In this document: piece after piece, positions 30,087 to 39,048 of the stretch
Layout of the letters: every line of letters starts with the position of its first letter
Numbering within the stretch: position 1 is the stretch's first letter
From: an uncultured Bacteroides sp.
Lineage (GTDB): Bacteria; Bacteroidota; Bacteroidia; Bacteroidales; Bacteroidaceae
Direction of reading: 5' to 3'
NCBI RefSeq assembly: GCF_963666545.1
Contig: NZ_OY762899.1
Location: 372,001 to 436,000 of the forward strand
DNA: 64,000 nt
Program-made: the position numbers and the translations under genes
The notes under the pieces: generated by a model
Seen by the model: only the letters and a program-made list of their open reading frames with translations
What the model was told of the DNA's origin: nothing
The model's database searches: none

Positions 30087-30836
30087 TTAATCTGCTTTAC
30101 GTACAGCCTTTCGGGCCAATTGCTGAAATACCTCATCCATATTATCAGTCTGAAACTGTTGCTTCAGGTTGCGTGGCGTGTCGAGCGCATCAATGCGTCC
30201 ATCTACCATAATGGACACGCGGTTGCAATATTCTGCTTCATCCATGTAGTGCGTGGTGACAAAAACGGTAATTCCTCTATCGGCAGCCTGATAGATCAAT
30301 TCCCAGAACTGTCGCCTTGTTGCGGGATCTACTCCCCCTGTGGGTTCATCCAGAAAAACGATCTTTGGTTCGTGAAAGATAGAAACGGAGAAAGCTAACT
30401 TTTGCTTCCAGCCCAACGGAAGGCGCTTCACCAGTGTTTCTCGTTCTTCACTGAATTCCAACCGTTGAAGCAATGCGTCTGTTTTCTCTTCTATCTCTTT
30501 CTCTTTCATCCCATAAATTCCGGCAAATAAGCGGATATTCTCCCACACTTTCAAGTCTTCGTAAAGTGAGAATTTCTGACTCATGTAGCCAATGTTCCGC
30601 TTCACTTGTTCTGACTCTTTGTGTATATCAAAACCTGCCACCAAGCCTTTTCCCGAAGTCGGTTTACTCAATCCGCAAAGCATACGCATAGCTGTAGTTT
30701 TTCCCGCTCCGTTGGCACCCAGAAAACCGAATATTTCTCCGCGATGCACTTCGAACGAGATGTGATCTACCGCCGTGAAAGCTCCGAAACGCTTTGTCAG
30801 CTGCTCCGTTCGTATTACTATATCATTCTCATTCAT
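30087..30836 (-). CDS. ABC export ATPase (second)
   Basis: 249 residues. Walker A GFLGANGAGKTTAMRML, a divergent signature around LPLGWKQKLAFSVS and Walker B KIVFLDEPTGGVDP are visible. The signature LPLGWKQ replaces LSGGxxQ, as in several ABC-2 exporters of this class. Its start overlaps the end of the other ATPase gene by 8 bp, so the two subunits are translated together and probably pair. Confidence 0.88.
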   Translation of the reverse strand: MNENDIVIRTEQLTKRFGAFTAVDHISFEVHRGEIFGFLGANGAGKTTAMRMLCGLSKPTSGKGLVAGFDIHKESEQVKRNIGYMSQKFSLYEDLKVWENIRLFAGIYGMKEKEIEEKTDALLQRLEFSEERETLVKRLPLGWKQKLAFSVSIFHEPKIVFLDEPTGGVDPATRRQFWELIYQAADRGITVFVTTHYMDEAEYCNRVSIMVDGRIDALDTPRNLKQQFQTDNMDEVFQQLARKAVRKAD

Positions 30837-31752
30837 TGTTGGATACCGCTAGTTTCATGTAACAATCTTCAATAGTTGCCTCTATGGGGTGCATTTCTAC
30901 TTCCTCATGCCCTCGTTCAGCAAGGTCAACAAGCAATTTATCCTTGTCCCCACCCTCTTTCATCGTGATGTGGTGCACGTCTCCAAAACCAAAGCAACTC
31001 GTTATTTGTGGGTGTTGCCTCAAGTCGTTGAGCAGACGATACATGTTCTTGGCATGCACAGCCCACAAAGGTTGTCCATATCCATTGATGATCTGCTGCG
31101 GCGTGTCAATCTGCAAAAGTTGCCCCTGCTGAATCAGGGTGATACGATCACACAAAGTTGCTTCATCCATGTAAGGAGTAGAAACCAGAATTGTGATGCC
31201 TTGCAATTTCAGGCGTTTCAACATTTCCCAGAACTCCTTGCGCGACACAGGATCAACCCCTGTAGTAGGCTCATCGAGAAACAGTACGCTCGGTTTATGA
31301 ACCAACGCACAGCACAAAGCTAATTTTTGCTTCATTCCACCCGACAAAGCGCCGGCCTTACGAGTTTTAAAAGGTTCTATCTGCTTGTAAATATCTTCGA
31401 TGAGGTGATAATTCTCTTTCACGGTAGTTTGAAAAACCGTTGCAAAAAAATCAAGATTCTCTTCTACTGACAGATCTTGATAAAGAGAAAAGCGCCCCGG
31501 CATATAACCTACTCGCTGACGGATAGCCTTGTAGTCTTTTACCACATCCAGCCCATCCACCGTAGCGGTGCCGCTATCGGGAAGCAACAAGGTAGTCAGC
31601 AAGCGAAAAAGAGTCGTCTTTCCTGCCCCGTCCGGGCCGATAATGCCAAACAGTTCTCCCGGCTTCACATTGAAAGAGACTCCTCGCAACGCCTTTATCT
31701 TTCCCTTTCCATAGCTCTTCGTGATATTTTCTACTTCAATAGCATTCATCAT
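30829..31752 (-). CDS. ABC export ATPase (first)
   Basis: 307 residues. Walker A GIIGPDGAGKTTLFRLL, signature GALSGGMKQKLALCC and Walker B SVLFLDEPTTGVDPVSR, followed by a C-terminal extension of about 75 residues. With the canonical signature here and the degenerate one in its neighbour, the pair looks like an asymmetric ATPase. The start overlaps the membrane-fusion gene by 4 bp (ATGA). Confidence 0.9.
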   Translation of the reverse strand: MMNAIEVENITKSYGKGKIKALRGVSFNVKPGELFGIIGPDGAGKTTLFRLLTTLLLPDSGTATVDGLDVVKDYKAIRQRVGYMPGRFSLYQDLSVEENLDFFATVFQTTVKENYHLIEDIYKQIEPFKTRKAGALSGGMKQKLALCCALVHKPSVLFLDEPTTGVDPVSRKEFWEMLKRLKLQGITILVSTPYMDEATLCDRITLIQQGQLLQIDTPQQIINGYGQPLWAVHAKNMYRLLNDLRQHPQITSCFGFGDVHHITMKEGGDKDKLLVDLAERGHEEVEMHPIEATIEDCYMKLAVSNNE

Positions 31753-32648
31753 TTCAACTTCAAACCTCCATACATTCCTATTTTCAGATTTCCGTCATTT
31801 TTCACCGCCACCTTCACAGCATAGACTAAGTTGGCACGTTCATCTTTGGTCTGAATCGTTTTTGGGGTAAATTCAGAACGCGAAGAAATCCAGGTTATTG
31901 TTCCCTGATATTCTTTGCGTATATCCTCTCCATAGTCAGAAAAGACAGTCACCTTGTTGCCCAGCTTCACTTCTGCCAGTTGGGCCGAAGTAATATAAGC
32001 CCGCAAATAGATGTGCTCCATATCTGCTATTTTAAATAGGGGTTTGCCAATAGTGGCCAATTCACCGGCTTCGGTGTACTTAGCAAGCACCGTACCGTCG
32101 ATGGGCGACACAATGTGGCATTTCTCCAACTGATCAATTACCTGTGCTACTTGTATGCCCACAGAAGAACCTTGTTCCGTGAGGCTTTGCATGCTATTTT
32201 GCAAAGAAGAAGTTTGTGCACTAAGTTGCTTGCGCAGCACGGCCAACTCCGAATTCCGGTCATCCAATTGTTTCTGGTTCGCAGCACCTGCCTTTAAGAG
32301 ATTCTCCACTCTCTTCTTTTCACGCTCTGCTGTGGCTATCTGTTGTTTGGTTGCAGCCACCTGCTTGTTCAAGTCCGGACGCTGACTTTGTACCGATTTC
32401 ATGCTGGCTTCGAGTTGCAACTTCTTCAGATTTAACTGCACCGTATCAATAAGGCCTATCTGATTACCTGCTTGCAATACGGTTCCCTCTTCAGCGTTAA
32501 AGTTCAGCAAACGACCTGCTGCCTCAGCCGAGACAGTCACTTCAGTAGCTTCAAACGCTCCGGTTGCATCATACTCATCTCCGCCACGTCCGCAAGCAGC
32601 CAACAAGGCAACAGAAAACAAAGTTCCTATAAATTGAATTGATTTCAT
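31749..32648 (-). CDS. HlyD-family membrane fusion protein
   Basis: 299 residues. Lipoprotein signal (LLAACGRGGDEYDATG), a biotinyl-lipoyl-like half (VSAEAAGRLLNFNAEEGTVLQ), a long coiled-coil hairpin (about 75-150), the second lipoyl half (VSPIDGTVLAKYTEAGELAT) and a beta-barrel domain. It links the inner-membrane ABC exporter to the outer-membrane TolC-like protein in the periplasm. It is close to E. coli YbhG in layout. Confidence 0.9.
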   Translation of the reverse strand: MKSIQFIGTLFSVALLAACGRGGDEYDATGAFEATEVTVSAEAAGRLLNFNAEEGTVLQAGNQIGLIDTVQLNLKKLQLEASMKSVQSQRPDLNKQVAATKQQIATAEREKKRVENLLKAGAANQKQLDDRNSELAVLRKQLSAQTSSLQNSMQSLTEQGSSVGIQVAQVIDQLEKCHIVSPIDGTVLAKYTEAGELATIGKPLFKIADMEHIYLRAYITSAQLAEVKLGNKVTVFSDYGEDIRKEYQGTITWISSRSEFTPKTIQTKDERANLVYAVKVAVKNDGNLKIGMYGGLKLK

Positions 32649-32652
32649 ATCG

Positions 32653-33915
32653 TTAATTATTCGTGGTATATTTCAGTTGATAAATAGTCATGAGCAGTTG
32701 CACCTCATGCAGTGCTTTAGTCTGTTTCGCAAGGCTTTCAGATGTGATCTCACGGAGCATGTCTGTTACCGTCAGTGTTCCATTGGCTACCTTAGCTTCT
32801 GCCGCCTTACGAATGTTGATGCGCAGTGAGATGATTTCATCATCTTTCTGCATCAACGTACGTACAGACTGTATGGAGCTGTTTTGTTGTGTAGCCTGTA
32901 ACTCGGTATTGAAAAGAAACACATCCCGATTGCTAAACAACTGTTGCCTGCTCGCCTCAATCAATTTCTTATCGTTACGCAAAGTATATAGTCCACCAAA
33001 ATTCCACGCCAGACGGACTCCTGCCACGTAATAAGGTGTAAATTCATTCTTCAGCATATTCAGTCCCGGATTACCGTAAGCTCCCTGTGCAAAGAGACTT
33101 AAACGAGGACGATTACGCACTTTTAAAGCTTCTTCGTTCACCTTCAATTTTCCATCTTGTGCTTCAAACCATAACATTTCCGGCCGATAAATGCCGGCTG
33201 TAACTGATGGGACAGGCGTTTCTCCCTCCGGTTTGGCAAACATGGCATCGTCTGCAATGGCTTCGCCTGTAAAGAGAGAAAGCATCTTCACATAAGCAGT
33301 GCGAGAAGCCAGTAGCTCCGTCCGCTTCTGAGTAGTATTCAACTGCTCCACCCGTACGGCATCCAAGTCGGCCGAATTACCTACTCCATTCTCTACATAA
33401 GCCGATACCTGACCAAACGTCCTCTCTAATTCTTCTTGTAGCAAAACATTTTGTTTTAACTGCTCATCCAGCATCAGAATGCCAAAGAAGAGGTCATTCA
33501 CTCGCTCAGTAAGCGCATACATGTCCACACTCAACTTCTCCCTGTCCACATCCGAAGTGGTTTTAGCCAGTTCTCTCTGCGTACGAATGTTGCCACCGTC
33601 CCAAATATTCTGTTGCATCTCCAACATCACTTGATATTGGTCTTTAGACAGCGACTTCATCTCCACCCCGGGAATCTGTATCCCCATTTTGGTTACCTCA
33701 CTCTGATACGTACCCTTACCAGAAAGCGAGAACTGAGGTAGATTTCCTTTAGAAGCATTGCTAAGGTTATACTCCTTTGTTTTTTCAATTAAGCCATACT
33801 GTCTCACCAGTGGATAATTTTCGTGCGTTTTCTTTTGGCACACTTCCAGAGAAATTTGAGCCTGCGCAAGTACTGTTGCTAAAAGAAAAAGAATCCCAAA
33901 AACGACTCGTTTCAT
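32653..33915 (-). CDS. TolC-family outer membrane efflux protein
   Basis: 420 residues. Signal peptide ending AQAQ, then two OEP repeats of long helices with strands (LSLFAQGAYGNPGLNMLKNE; FNTELQATQQNSSIQSVRTL). It forms the outer-membrane exit duct. It is the first gene of the operon (TolC, HlyD, two ATPases, two permeases) with tight spacing throughout; a TATCTTTG box on the minus strand (33974-33967) is its likely promoter. Confidence 0.9.
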   Translation of the reverse strand: MKRVVFGILFLLATVLAQAQISLEVCQKKTHENYPLVRQYGLIEKTKEYNLSNASKGNLPQFSLSGKGTYQSEVTKMGIQIPGVEMKSLSKDQYQVMLEMQQNIWDGGNIRTQRELAKTTSDVDREKLSVDMYALTERVNDLFFGILMLDEQLKQNVLLQEELERTFGQVSAYVENGVGNSADLDAVRVEQLNTTQKRTELLASRTAYVKMLSLFTGEAIADDAMFAKPEGETPVPSVTAGIYRPEMLWFEAQDGKLKVNEEALKVRNRPRLSLFAQGAYGNPGLNMLKNEFTPYYVAGVRLAWNFGGLYTLRNDKKLIEASRQQLFSNRDVFLFNTELQATQQNSSIQSVRTLMQKDDEIISLRINIRKAAEAKVANGTLTVTDMLREITSESLAKQTKALHEVQLLMTIYQLKYTTNN

Positions 33916-34150
33916 AACTTCTACCGTTTAAAAATTGATCTATTGATTATCATTTAATCTCGACTGCAAAGATAAGGCAATAAGAAAACTTAAAATGTTC
34001 CATAAGTTTTCACTTCTGTTCCATTAGTTCGATCATTGTTCTATCCCTTGTGATATTCCTTTTATTTATTACCTTTTTCATTAAAAGCAAATATACTTTT
34101 TTATTTCATACAAGCATATTTAGGTAGCATTTGAATTCAATTTTTCTATC

Positions 34151-34410
34151 CAATGTCGTTTAGTTAAGCGCAGTATAATTGAAATGAACAAAAAAAAGCT
34201 TTTAGCAAGTCTTTTGTAAATGTTTGAGAAATTAGCCAATACCCCTCTACAAGCGTTGTGAGAGGGGTCTGGTGAACTAACTAGTTAAGCGCGGTGAAGT
34301 AGTTAGTTCACCGCGCTTAACTAGTTAGTTCACCACGCTGAAGTAGTAAGATCTATTTGAGCTACATTATATGTAAATAAATAATGGCAATATGCTTAAT
34401 AAAACGACAG
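34151..34410. mobile_element. MITE-like repeat, copy 2
   Basis: The left end is CAATGTCGTTTAGTTAAG, identical to copy 1. The right end (34395-34410) is decayed to CTTAATAAAACGACAG and no target duplication is visible. It contains CCCCTCTACA...GAGAGGGG (34242-34267), a 29-bp perfect hairpin (34270-34298 with 34307-34335) and the conserved tail TAAGATCTATTT...TATATGTAAATAAAT. It lies between the divergent efflux operon and AraC genes. Confidence 0.8.
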
Positions 34411-34472
34411 GTGAAGGAGGTAGTCGCATCAAAAATACATTGTAGCACAAAGAATTACTTTTCAATTACAAA

Positions 34473-34505
34473 CATAGGGAGTAAATAGAATTTTGTCTAT
34501 GTTTG
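34473..34505 (+). promoter_or_regulatory. Inverted -7 boxes upstream of the AraC gene
   Basis: CAAACATAG (34473-34481) and CTATGTTTG (34497-34505) are a perfect inverted repeat. Each contains a TATGTTTG -7 box, one per strand. The plus-strand box would give a leader of only a few bases before the ATG at 34519. Confidence 0.4.
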
Positions 34506-34518
34506 CATAAAAAAGCAG

Positions 34519-35415
34519 ATGTCGAATAGTGAACCACTTGATATCACTCTCAAACAAGTGAAAGAAGGGAAAATCGTATTAAATAACGAATATCGTTTTG
34601 TTACGAGTGAATTTGCCATTGTTTATAGTTTTAGGCGAATGGAAAGTAGAATCTTTGGACCAGGCATTCCCTATCGACTAAAAGAAGGCAGAGTAACACT
34701 GATTGTTGAGGGGGAAATACGCATGTCTATCAACTTGATTGAGTATACACTAAAAGCCGGACACTTAAGCATTCTACCACCAAATTCTATTGTTGAAGTG
34801 CTAGAGTATACGTCTGATTTCGACATGCAGGTTATTGTTGTAGAAAGTAACTTCCTACCTTTTCTAAGGAGAAATGAGATAATTGAGCAATATAGTGGAC
34901 AACAATATGATTATCCCATAATGCTCGATGAAAAAGAGATCAAACAGACGAAGGCTTATTTTTCACTGATATGGGAAACCATTCAAGAGAGTATTTTCAG
35001 GAGAGAAGTCGTGCAAAATCTAGTTGCCGCATTATTATTCAACATTACCTACATTCACAAAGACAACCTGCATACGGTCAACACCCAACTATCTCATCAA
35101 GAAGAACTCTTTCATCGTTTCATTAAGTTGGTCAATGAATATAGCATAATGGAGCGAAATGTATCTTTCTATGCAGATAAGCTTTGCCTAACTCCCCGTT
35201 ATCTGAATACTCTCATCAAGCAAACGAGCCATCAAACAGTGATGGAATGGATCAATCAGTCAGTAATGATGGAAGCTAAGATATTATTAAAACACAGCGA
35301 CTTACTCGTCTATCAGGTTTCGGATAAACTCAATTTCCCGAATCCTTCTTTTTTCTCCAAGTTCTTTAAGAAAATGACTGGGGTGACACCTTTAACTTAT
35401 CAAAAAGAGCAATAA
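34519..35415 (+). CDS. AraC-family transcription regulator
   Basis: 298 residues. The N-terminal cupin-like sensor part (about 1-170) is followed by two C-terminal helix-turn-helix motifs, with FYADKLCLTPRYLNTLIKQT and VYQVSDKLNFPNPSFFSKFF, then TGVTPLTYQ. It is divergent from the TolC-ABC export operon and is a good candidate for its local regulator; the ligand is unknown. Confidence 0.88.
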   Translation: MSNSEPLDITLKQVKEGKIVLNNEYRFVTSEFAIVYSFRRMESRIFGPGIPYRLKEGRVTLIVEGEIRMSINLIEYTLKAGHLSILPPNSIVEVLEYTSDFDMQVIVVESNFLPFLRRNEIIEQYSGQQYDYPIMLDEKEIKQTKAYFSLIWETIQESIFRREVVQNLVAALLFNITYIHKDNLHTVNTQLSHQEELFHRFIKLVNEYSIMERNVSFYADKLCLTPRYLNTLIKQTSHQTVMEWINQSVMMEAKILLKHSDLLVYQVSDKLNFPNPSFFSKFFKKMTGVTPLTYQKEQ

Positions 35416-35417
35416 TT

Positions 35418-35664
35418 ATGAAGCTTAAACTCTTATTACTCAAGCTAGGTCATACAATCATTTGGGTATTCTTTGTTTTTATGATATTTTTCACCTTGTA
35501 CAGTGGAATAACAAACCAGATTAATCGATATACATGGGTGGCTAAAAGATAACTTCGACATATTCTTACCTAATTGGCTAGCCAAATATAACAAGCAGAT
35601 TTTTACCAGTCTATTTTTAATTGGACTTTTGTTGGTCTTGACACTATATATATGCTCCGCCTAA
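35418..35664 (+). pseudogene. Broken small membrane protein gene
   Basis: An ATG at 35418, two bases after the AraC gene's stop codon, opens a frame with one strong membrane helix (IIWVFFVFMIFFTLYSGI) that ends early at 35552. Shifting frame near 35535 continues with WLKDNFDIFLPNWLAKYN and a second helix (IFTSLFLIGLLLVLTLYICS) to a stop at 35664. The two halves together look like one small two-helix membrane protein split by a frameshift. Family not recognised. Confidence 0.5.
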
Positions 35665-35670
35665 ATAGCA

Positions 35671-36723
35671 CTAAAGATCATTGTCACCAACATTATTATT
35701 CTCCCCAAAAGTCTTAAAATACTTTTCTATGACTTCTAGCATTTCCTCTATAGAAGCAACATTAATTGATTCATCTTCAGAAGGATGAATGATGTATTCC
35801 GTGTTCTTCAGTTCTCCTGTTTCAATAAAAAATGATGATTCTACAGACCTACCGGCTAAAATACCATTGCGCTGCAATGCCTTTCGAGCCATAGAATACT
35901 TCTGTCCGTGCCCCACAAGTCGTAATTCAGACGTATGAGTGTTATCCACTCGAAATAGCCCCGTCTCTCTATCAAAGACAATACCTTTGCGAGCAAAGAA
36001 ATTACTGAGACTACCATTGAGCGATAAATCCTCCGGAGTACCTATCATCAACCCGTTTGTCTTGTCCATCAACCATATTTTGTCAGCTATCTGTAAAGCC
36101 AGCTCCAAATCGTGCGTAGAAAGAAAAATAGTCTTTCCCGTTTCCCTGCTAAGTCTATGGAGTAATTGCATCATTTCTACCTTACTCGGAAAATCAAGAA
36201 AAGCGGTTGGCTCATCGAGAAAAATCACAGGTGTCTCTTGTGCCAATGCCTTAGCAATCATCACCTTTTGTCGTTCGCCATCGCTTAGCGTATGCACCAT
36301 CCGATGCGTCAAACCTTCTGCCTTCACCATCTCAATAGAATGCTTTACTATTTCCCGGTCTTCAACACCAAGACTTCCCCAGAATCCGGTATACGGACTA
36401 CGGCCCAATCCCACGAGTTCATCTACAGTCATGTTGCGAACATCACATTTCTCTGTTAGAACTACACTAATTATGGTAGACAATTCGCTGTCCGTATAGT
36501 CGGTAATATCTTTCCCTTGAATAAGAATCTTGCCGCTCAGTTTGGGTTGAAAAGCCGAAAGCGTACGTAGCAATGTCGATTTCCCCACGCCATTGGCTCC
36601 CAACAAACAAGTCAGTTCTCCACTGTTGATGCCTGCTTCAATGCCTGTGGCCACCACTTTTGTGTTACTTTTCCCTGCGTAACCAATGGAAAGGGAAGAT
36701 AGATGAATGGTTTCGTTTTTCAT
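35671..36723 (-). CDS. ABC import ATPase, BtuD/FecE type
   Basis: 350 residues. Walker A CLLGANGVGKSTLLRTL, signature TLSDGERQKVMIAKALAQ and Walker B PVIFLDEPTAFLDFPS identify the cofactor/siderophore ATPase class. It is about 90 residues longer than BtuD or FecE; the C-terminal extension (about 260-350) includes LVGHGQKYSMARKALQRNGI and is common in Bacteroidota. It energises the permease encoded 6 bp upstream. Confidence 0.9.
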   Translation of the reverse strand: MKNETIHLSSLSIGYAGKSNTKVVATGIEAGINSGELTCLLGANGVGKSTLLRTLSAFQPKLSGKILIQGKDITDYTDSELSTIISVVLTEKCDVRNMTVDELVGLGRSPYTGFWGSLGVEDREIVKHSIEMVKAEGLTHRMVHTLSDGERQKVMIAKALAQETPVIFLDEPTAFLDFPSKVEMMQLLHRLSRETGKTIFLSTHDLELALQIADKIWLMDKTNGLMIGTPEDLSLNGSLSNFFARKGIVFDRETGLFRVDNTHTSELRLVGHGQKYSMARKALQRNGILAGRSVESSFFIETGELKNTEYIIHPSEDESINVASIEEMLEVIEKYFKTFGENNNVGDNDL

Positions 36724-36729
36724 ATCCGT

Positions 36730-37767
36730 TTATTCGTTCAATTCATTTTTTCTTTTGCGGAACAATACCGAGGCCACTATCGGTGCACCGACCAAAGCCG
36801 TCACTGAGTTTACCGGTAACGCCCCTTCAAGGCCGGGCATACGAGCTATCAGGTTGCAGATCAATGCCAAGGACGCACCTGTAAAAAGAACAGCAGGCAT
36901 CAGTATTCGGTGATCGGATGTATGAAAAATAGCCCTACACAAGTGAGGTACTGCCAGCCCAAGAAACATAATCGGGCCACAATAGGCCGTTACGATGGCC
37001 ACCAGCACACCCGAACAGGTAATGACCAGCAGACGTGCCCGTTTTATATTTAATCCCAAATTACGCGCATATCCATCACCTAGAAGGAGTAAATTCAATG
37101 TTTTTATCAACAAGAAAGAAAGTGGAACAAGAATAGTCATGATGCAGACAAACAGCATCATCTGGTCTCCGGATACTCGAGAGAAGCTGCCTAATCCCCA
37201 AATGACATAAGCCCGAATATCTTCCTCTACACTGAAATACTTCAGCACACCAATGATGGCACTTGCCACATAACCTATCATCACCCCGATAATTAGTAAC
37301 GTCACATTTCCTTTTACTTTCTGTGATACATAAACGATCAGTGCCATCACCGAAAGCGCCCCCGCAATAGCAGCTATAGAAAGTGCTACCTCACCAAAAT
37401 AGCCCAGACTACTCAAAGCTACTCCGCCCAAACTACCCGATAGCAACACCACGAACGCAACACCCAAACTGGCACCTGAACTAATGCCCAGCACTGAAGG
37501 TCCTGCCAATGGATTGCGAAAGACCGTCTGCATCTGCAAACCACTAATCGCTAAACCCGCACCGGCAACTAAAGCCGTAAGCGCTTGGGGCACACGGGAC
37601 TTGAGGATAATGTTCTCCCAAATCACCGATTCTTCGCTCCCACCCATCAGAATATTACAAACCGATTGTAACGGAATACGCACCGAACCCAACAACAAGT
37701 TCAGTAGGAAAAAGAAAAAAATGGATGCCACAATTAGTAACATAATAAACGTAGTGTGCCGTTTCAT
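36730..37767 (-). CDS. FecCD-family ABC import permease
   Basis: 345 residues with about ten helices. NPLAGPSVLGISSGASLGVA and CGPIMFLGLAVPHLCRAIF are the conserved regions of BtuC/FhuB/FecCD permeases, which import vitamin B12, haem or ferric siderophores. It is the middle gene of the three-gene importer. Confidence 0.92.
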   Translation of the reverse strand: MKRHTTFIMLLIVASIFFFFLLNLLLGSVRIPLQSVCNILMGGSEESVIWENIILKSRVPQALTALVAGAGLAISGLQMQTVFRNPLAGPSVLGISSGASLGVAFVVLLSGSLGGVALSSLGYFGEVALSIAAIAGALSVMALIVYVSQKVKGNVTLLIIGVMIGYVASAIIGVLKYFSVEEDIRAYVIWGLGSFSRVSGDQMMLFVCIMTILVPLSFLLIKTLNLLLLGDGYARNLGLNIKRARLLVITCSGVLVAIVTAYCGPIMFLGLAVPHLCRAIFHTSDHRILMPAVLFTGASLALICNLIARMPGLEGALPVNSVTALVGAPIVASVLFRKRKNELNE

Positions 37768-37776
37768 GCGTTCTTT

Positions 37777-38934
37777 CTACTTTAGCAGTTCATAATAGGT
37801 AGAAGTATGATCTTTCAGCAACGAAGGGTGAAACACTTTAATCAGATCTGCCAAAACAACCTCCGGTTCGGTAGGCATGCTTTCATAGAATGGTTTCTCG
37901 CGCATATTACAATAGAGGACGCCTTTATTTCGGAAAGCACGAAAGTCCACATACCGAGGATCTTCCGCTTTCAATGCATCATAAGAGAACGTTCCGTTAA
38001 AGCTATTCACAATACGCCAGTAATCGGCACCTTCAGCTTGACTGTACACTGTCTCGAAGTCGAGTGTCACACCTCCCGAAGTTGAATCATCTTTTAAGAA
38101 GTAATCAGCTCCGGCGTCACGGAACAACTGAGCCAGAAAACTTTTCCCTCCTACGGCATACCAATTCCCTCCACGCAATTCACCACTAAACACTACCGGA
38201 CGTTTTTTCACCTCACTCGTCAGTTTCTTTAGTTCGTTATATCGTTTTTCTATGGCACTGAATTTCCGGTTAGCTTCCGCTTCCAATCCGGTAAATAATG
38301 CAATGAACTTGATCCATTCCGCTTGTCCCAAAGGAGTCATTTCCTTATAACCCAAATGAGGTACCAACGGAATATTCACCTCACGAATAGCATCATATCC
38401 TCCCCGCTTAAAAGGCGAAATAAAAATCACATCCGGATTTACTCCCATTATTACCTCATTGTCGAAGTTTCCCTCAATGCCAATCTTTTGTGTGGCCCCA
38501 CTTTTCAGTCGTTCATTCATTTCTTTATTGAACAGATGCCTCGTGCTGGTAATGCCCACTACATATTTCAGCGCATCAAGTTTGATGAAGTTAGATAGTT
38601 GTAGAGATGTCATACAAATTACGCTACGCACAGGCGTTTCAATAACAGTGTATCCTTCTGGAATATCCTTTGGCTTTTCTCCTCTAGCTACCAATGCATA
38701 ATGAAAAGAGCGGCTTCCCTTCTTCTGAGGATCTTGAATATCTACCAGACGGCATGTGGGTGTATATCTCACCTTAAATCCTTTAGCATACATCGGAGTG
38801 ATTCTTGTGGTAGAAGTATCTGTACTCGTCTCTGCCCCGTTTGAAAAAGCTCCTTTATTATCCGATTTCTGTCGGCAACTTACACACAGTAGGCAAGCTA
38901 AGAGACAATAGCCTACCAATATTTTTTTTCCCAT
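37777..38934 (-). CDS. Periplasmic-binding lipoprotein, BtuF/FecB type
   Basis: 385 residues. Lipobox (LLCVSCRQKSDNKG) and a class III substrate-binding fold: PVRSVICMTSLQLSNFIKLD, VNPDVIFISPF and RPVVFSGELRGGNWYAVGGKS. It is the first gene of the importer and hands substrate to the permease. Cobalamin is suggested by the divergent corrin methyltransferase, but iron-haem cannot be excluded and no riboswitch is seen in front of it. A TATCTTTG box lies on the minus strand at 38979-38972. Confidence 0.88.
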   Translation of the reverse strand: MGKKILVGYCLLACLLCVSCRQKSDNKGAFSNGAETSTDTSTTRITPMYAKGFKVRYTPTCRLVDIQDPQKKGSRSFHYALVARGEKPKDIPEGYTVIETPVRSVICMTSLQLSNFIKLDALKYVVGITSTRHLFNKEMNERLKSGATQKIGIEGNFDNEVIMGVNPDVIFISPFKRGGYDAIREVNIPLVPHLGYKEMTPLGQAEWIKFIALFTGLEAEANRKFSAIEKRYNELKKLTSEVKKRPVVFSGELRGGNWYAVGGKSFLAQLFRDAGADYFLKDDSTSGGVTLDFETVYSQAEGADYWRIVNSFNGTFSYDALKAEDPRYVDFRAFRNKGVLYCNMREKPFYESMPTEPEVVLADLIKVFHPSLLKDHTSTYYELLK

Positions 38935-39048
38935 TCCTTCAATAAATGCGTTTCTACTCGTTTATAGTCAACAAAGATAGTTTATTATTCTTGTTTCCTA
39001 CGGATATTTTAGGCACTTTTGCATCTCAAAAAATTAAAGAATCATCGC

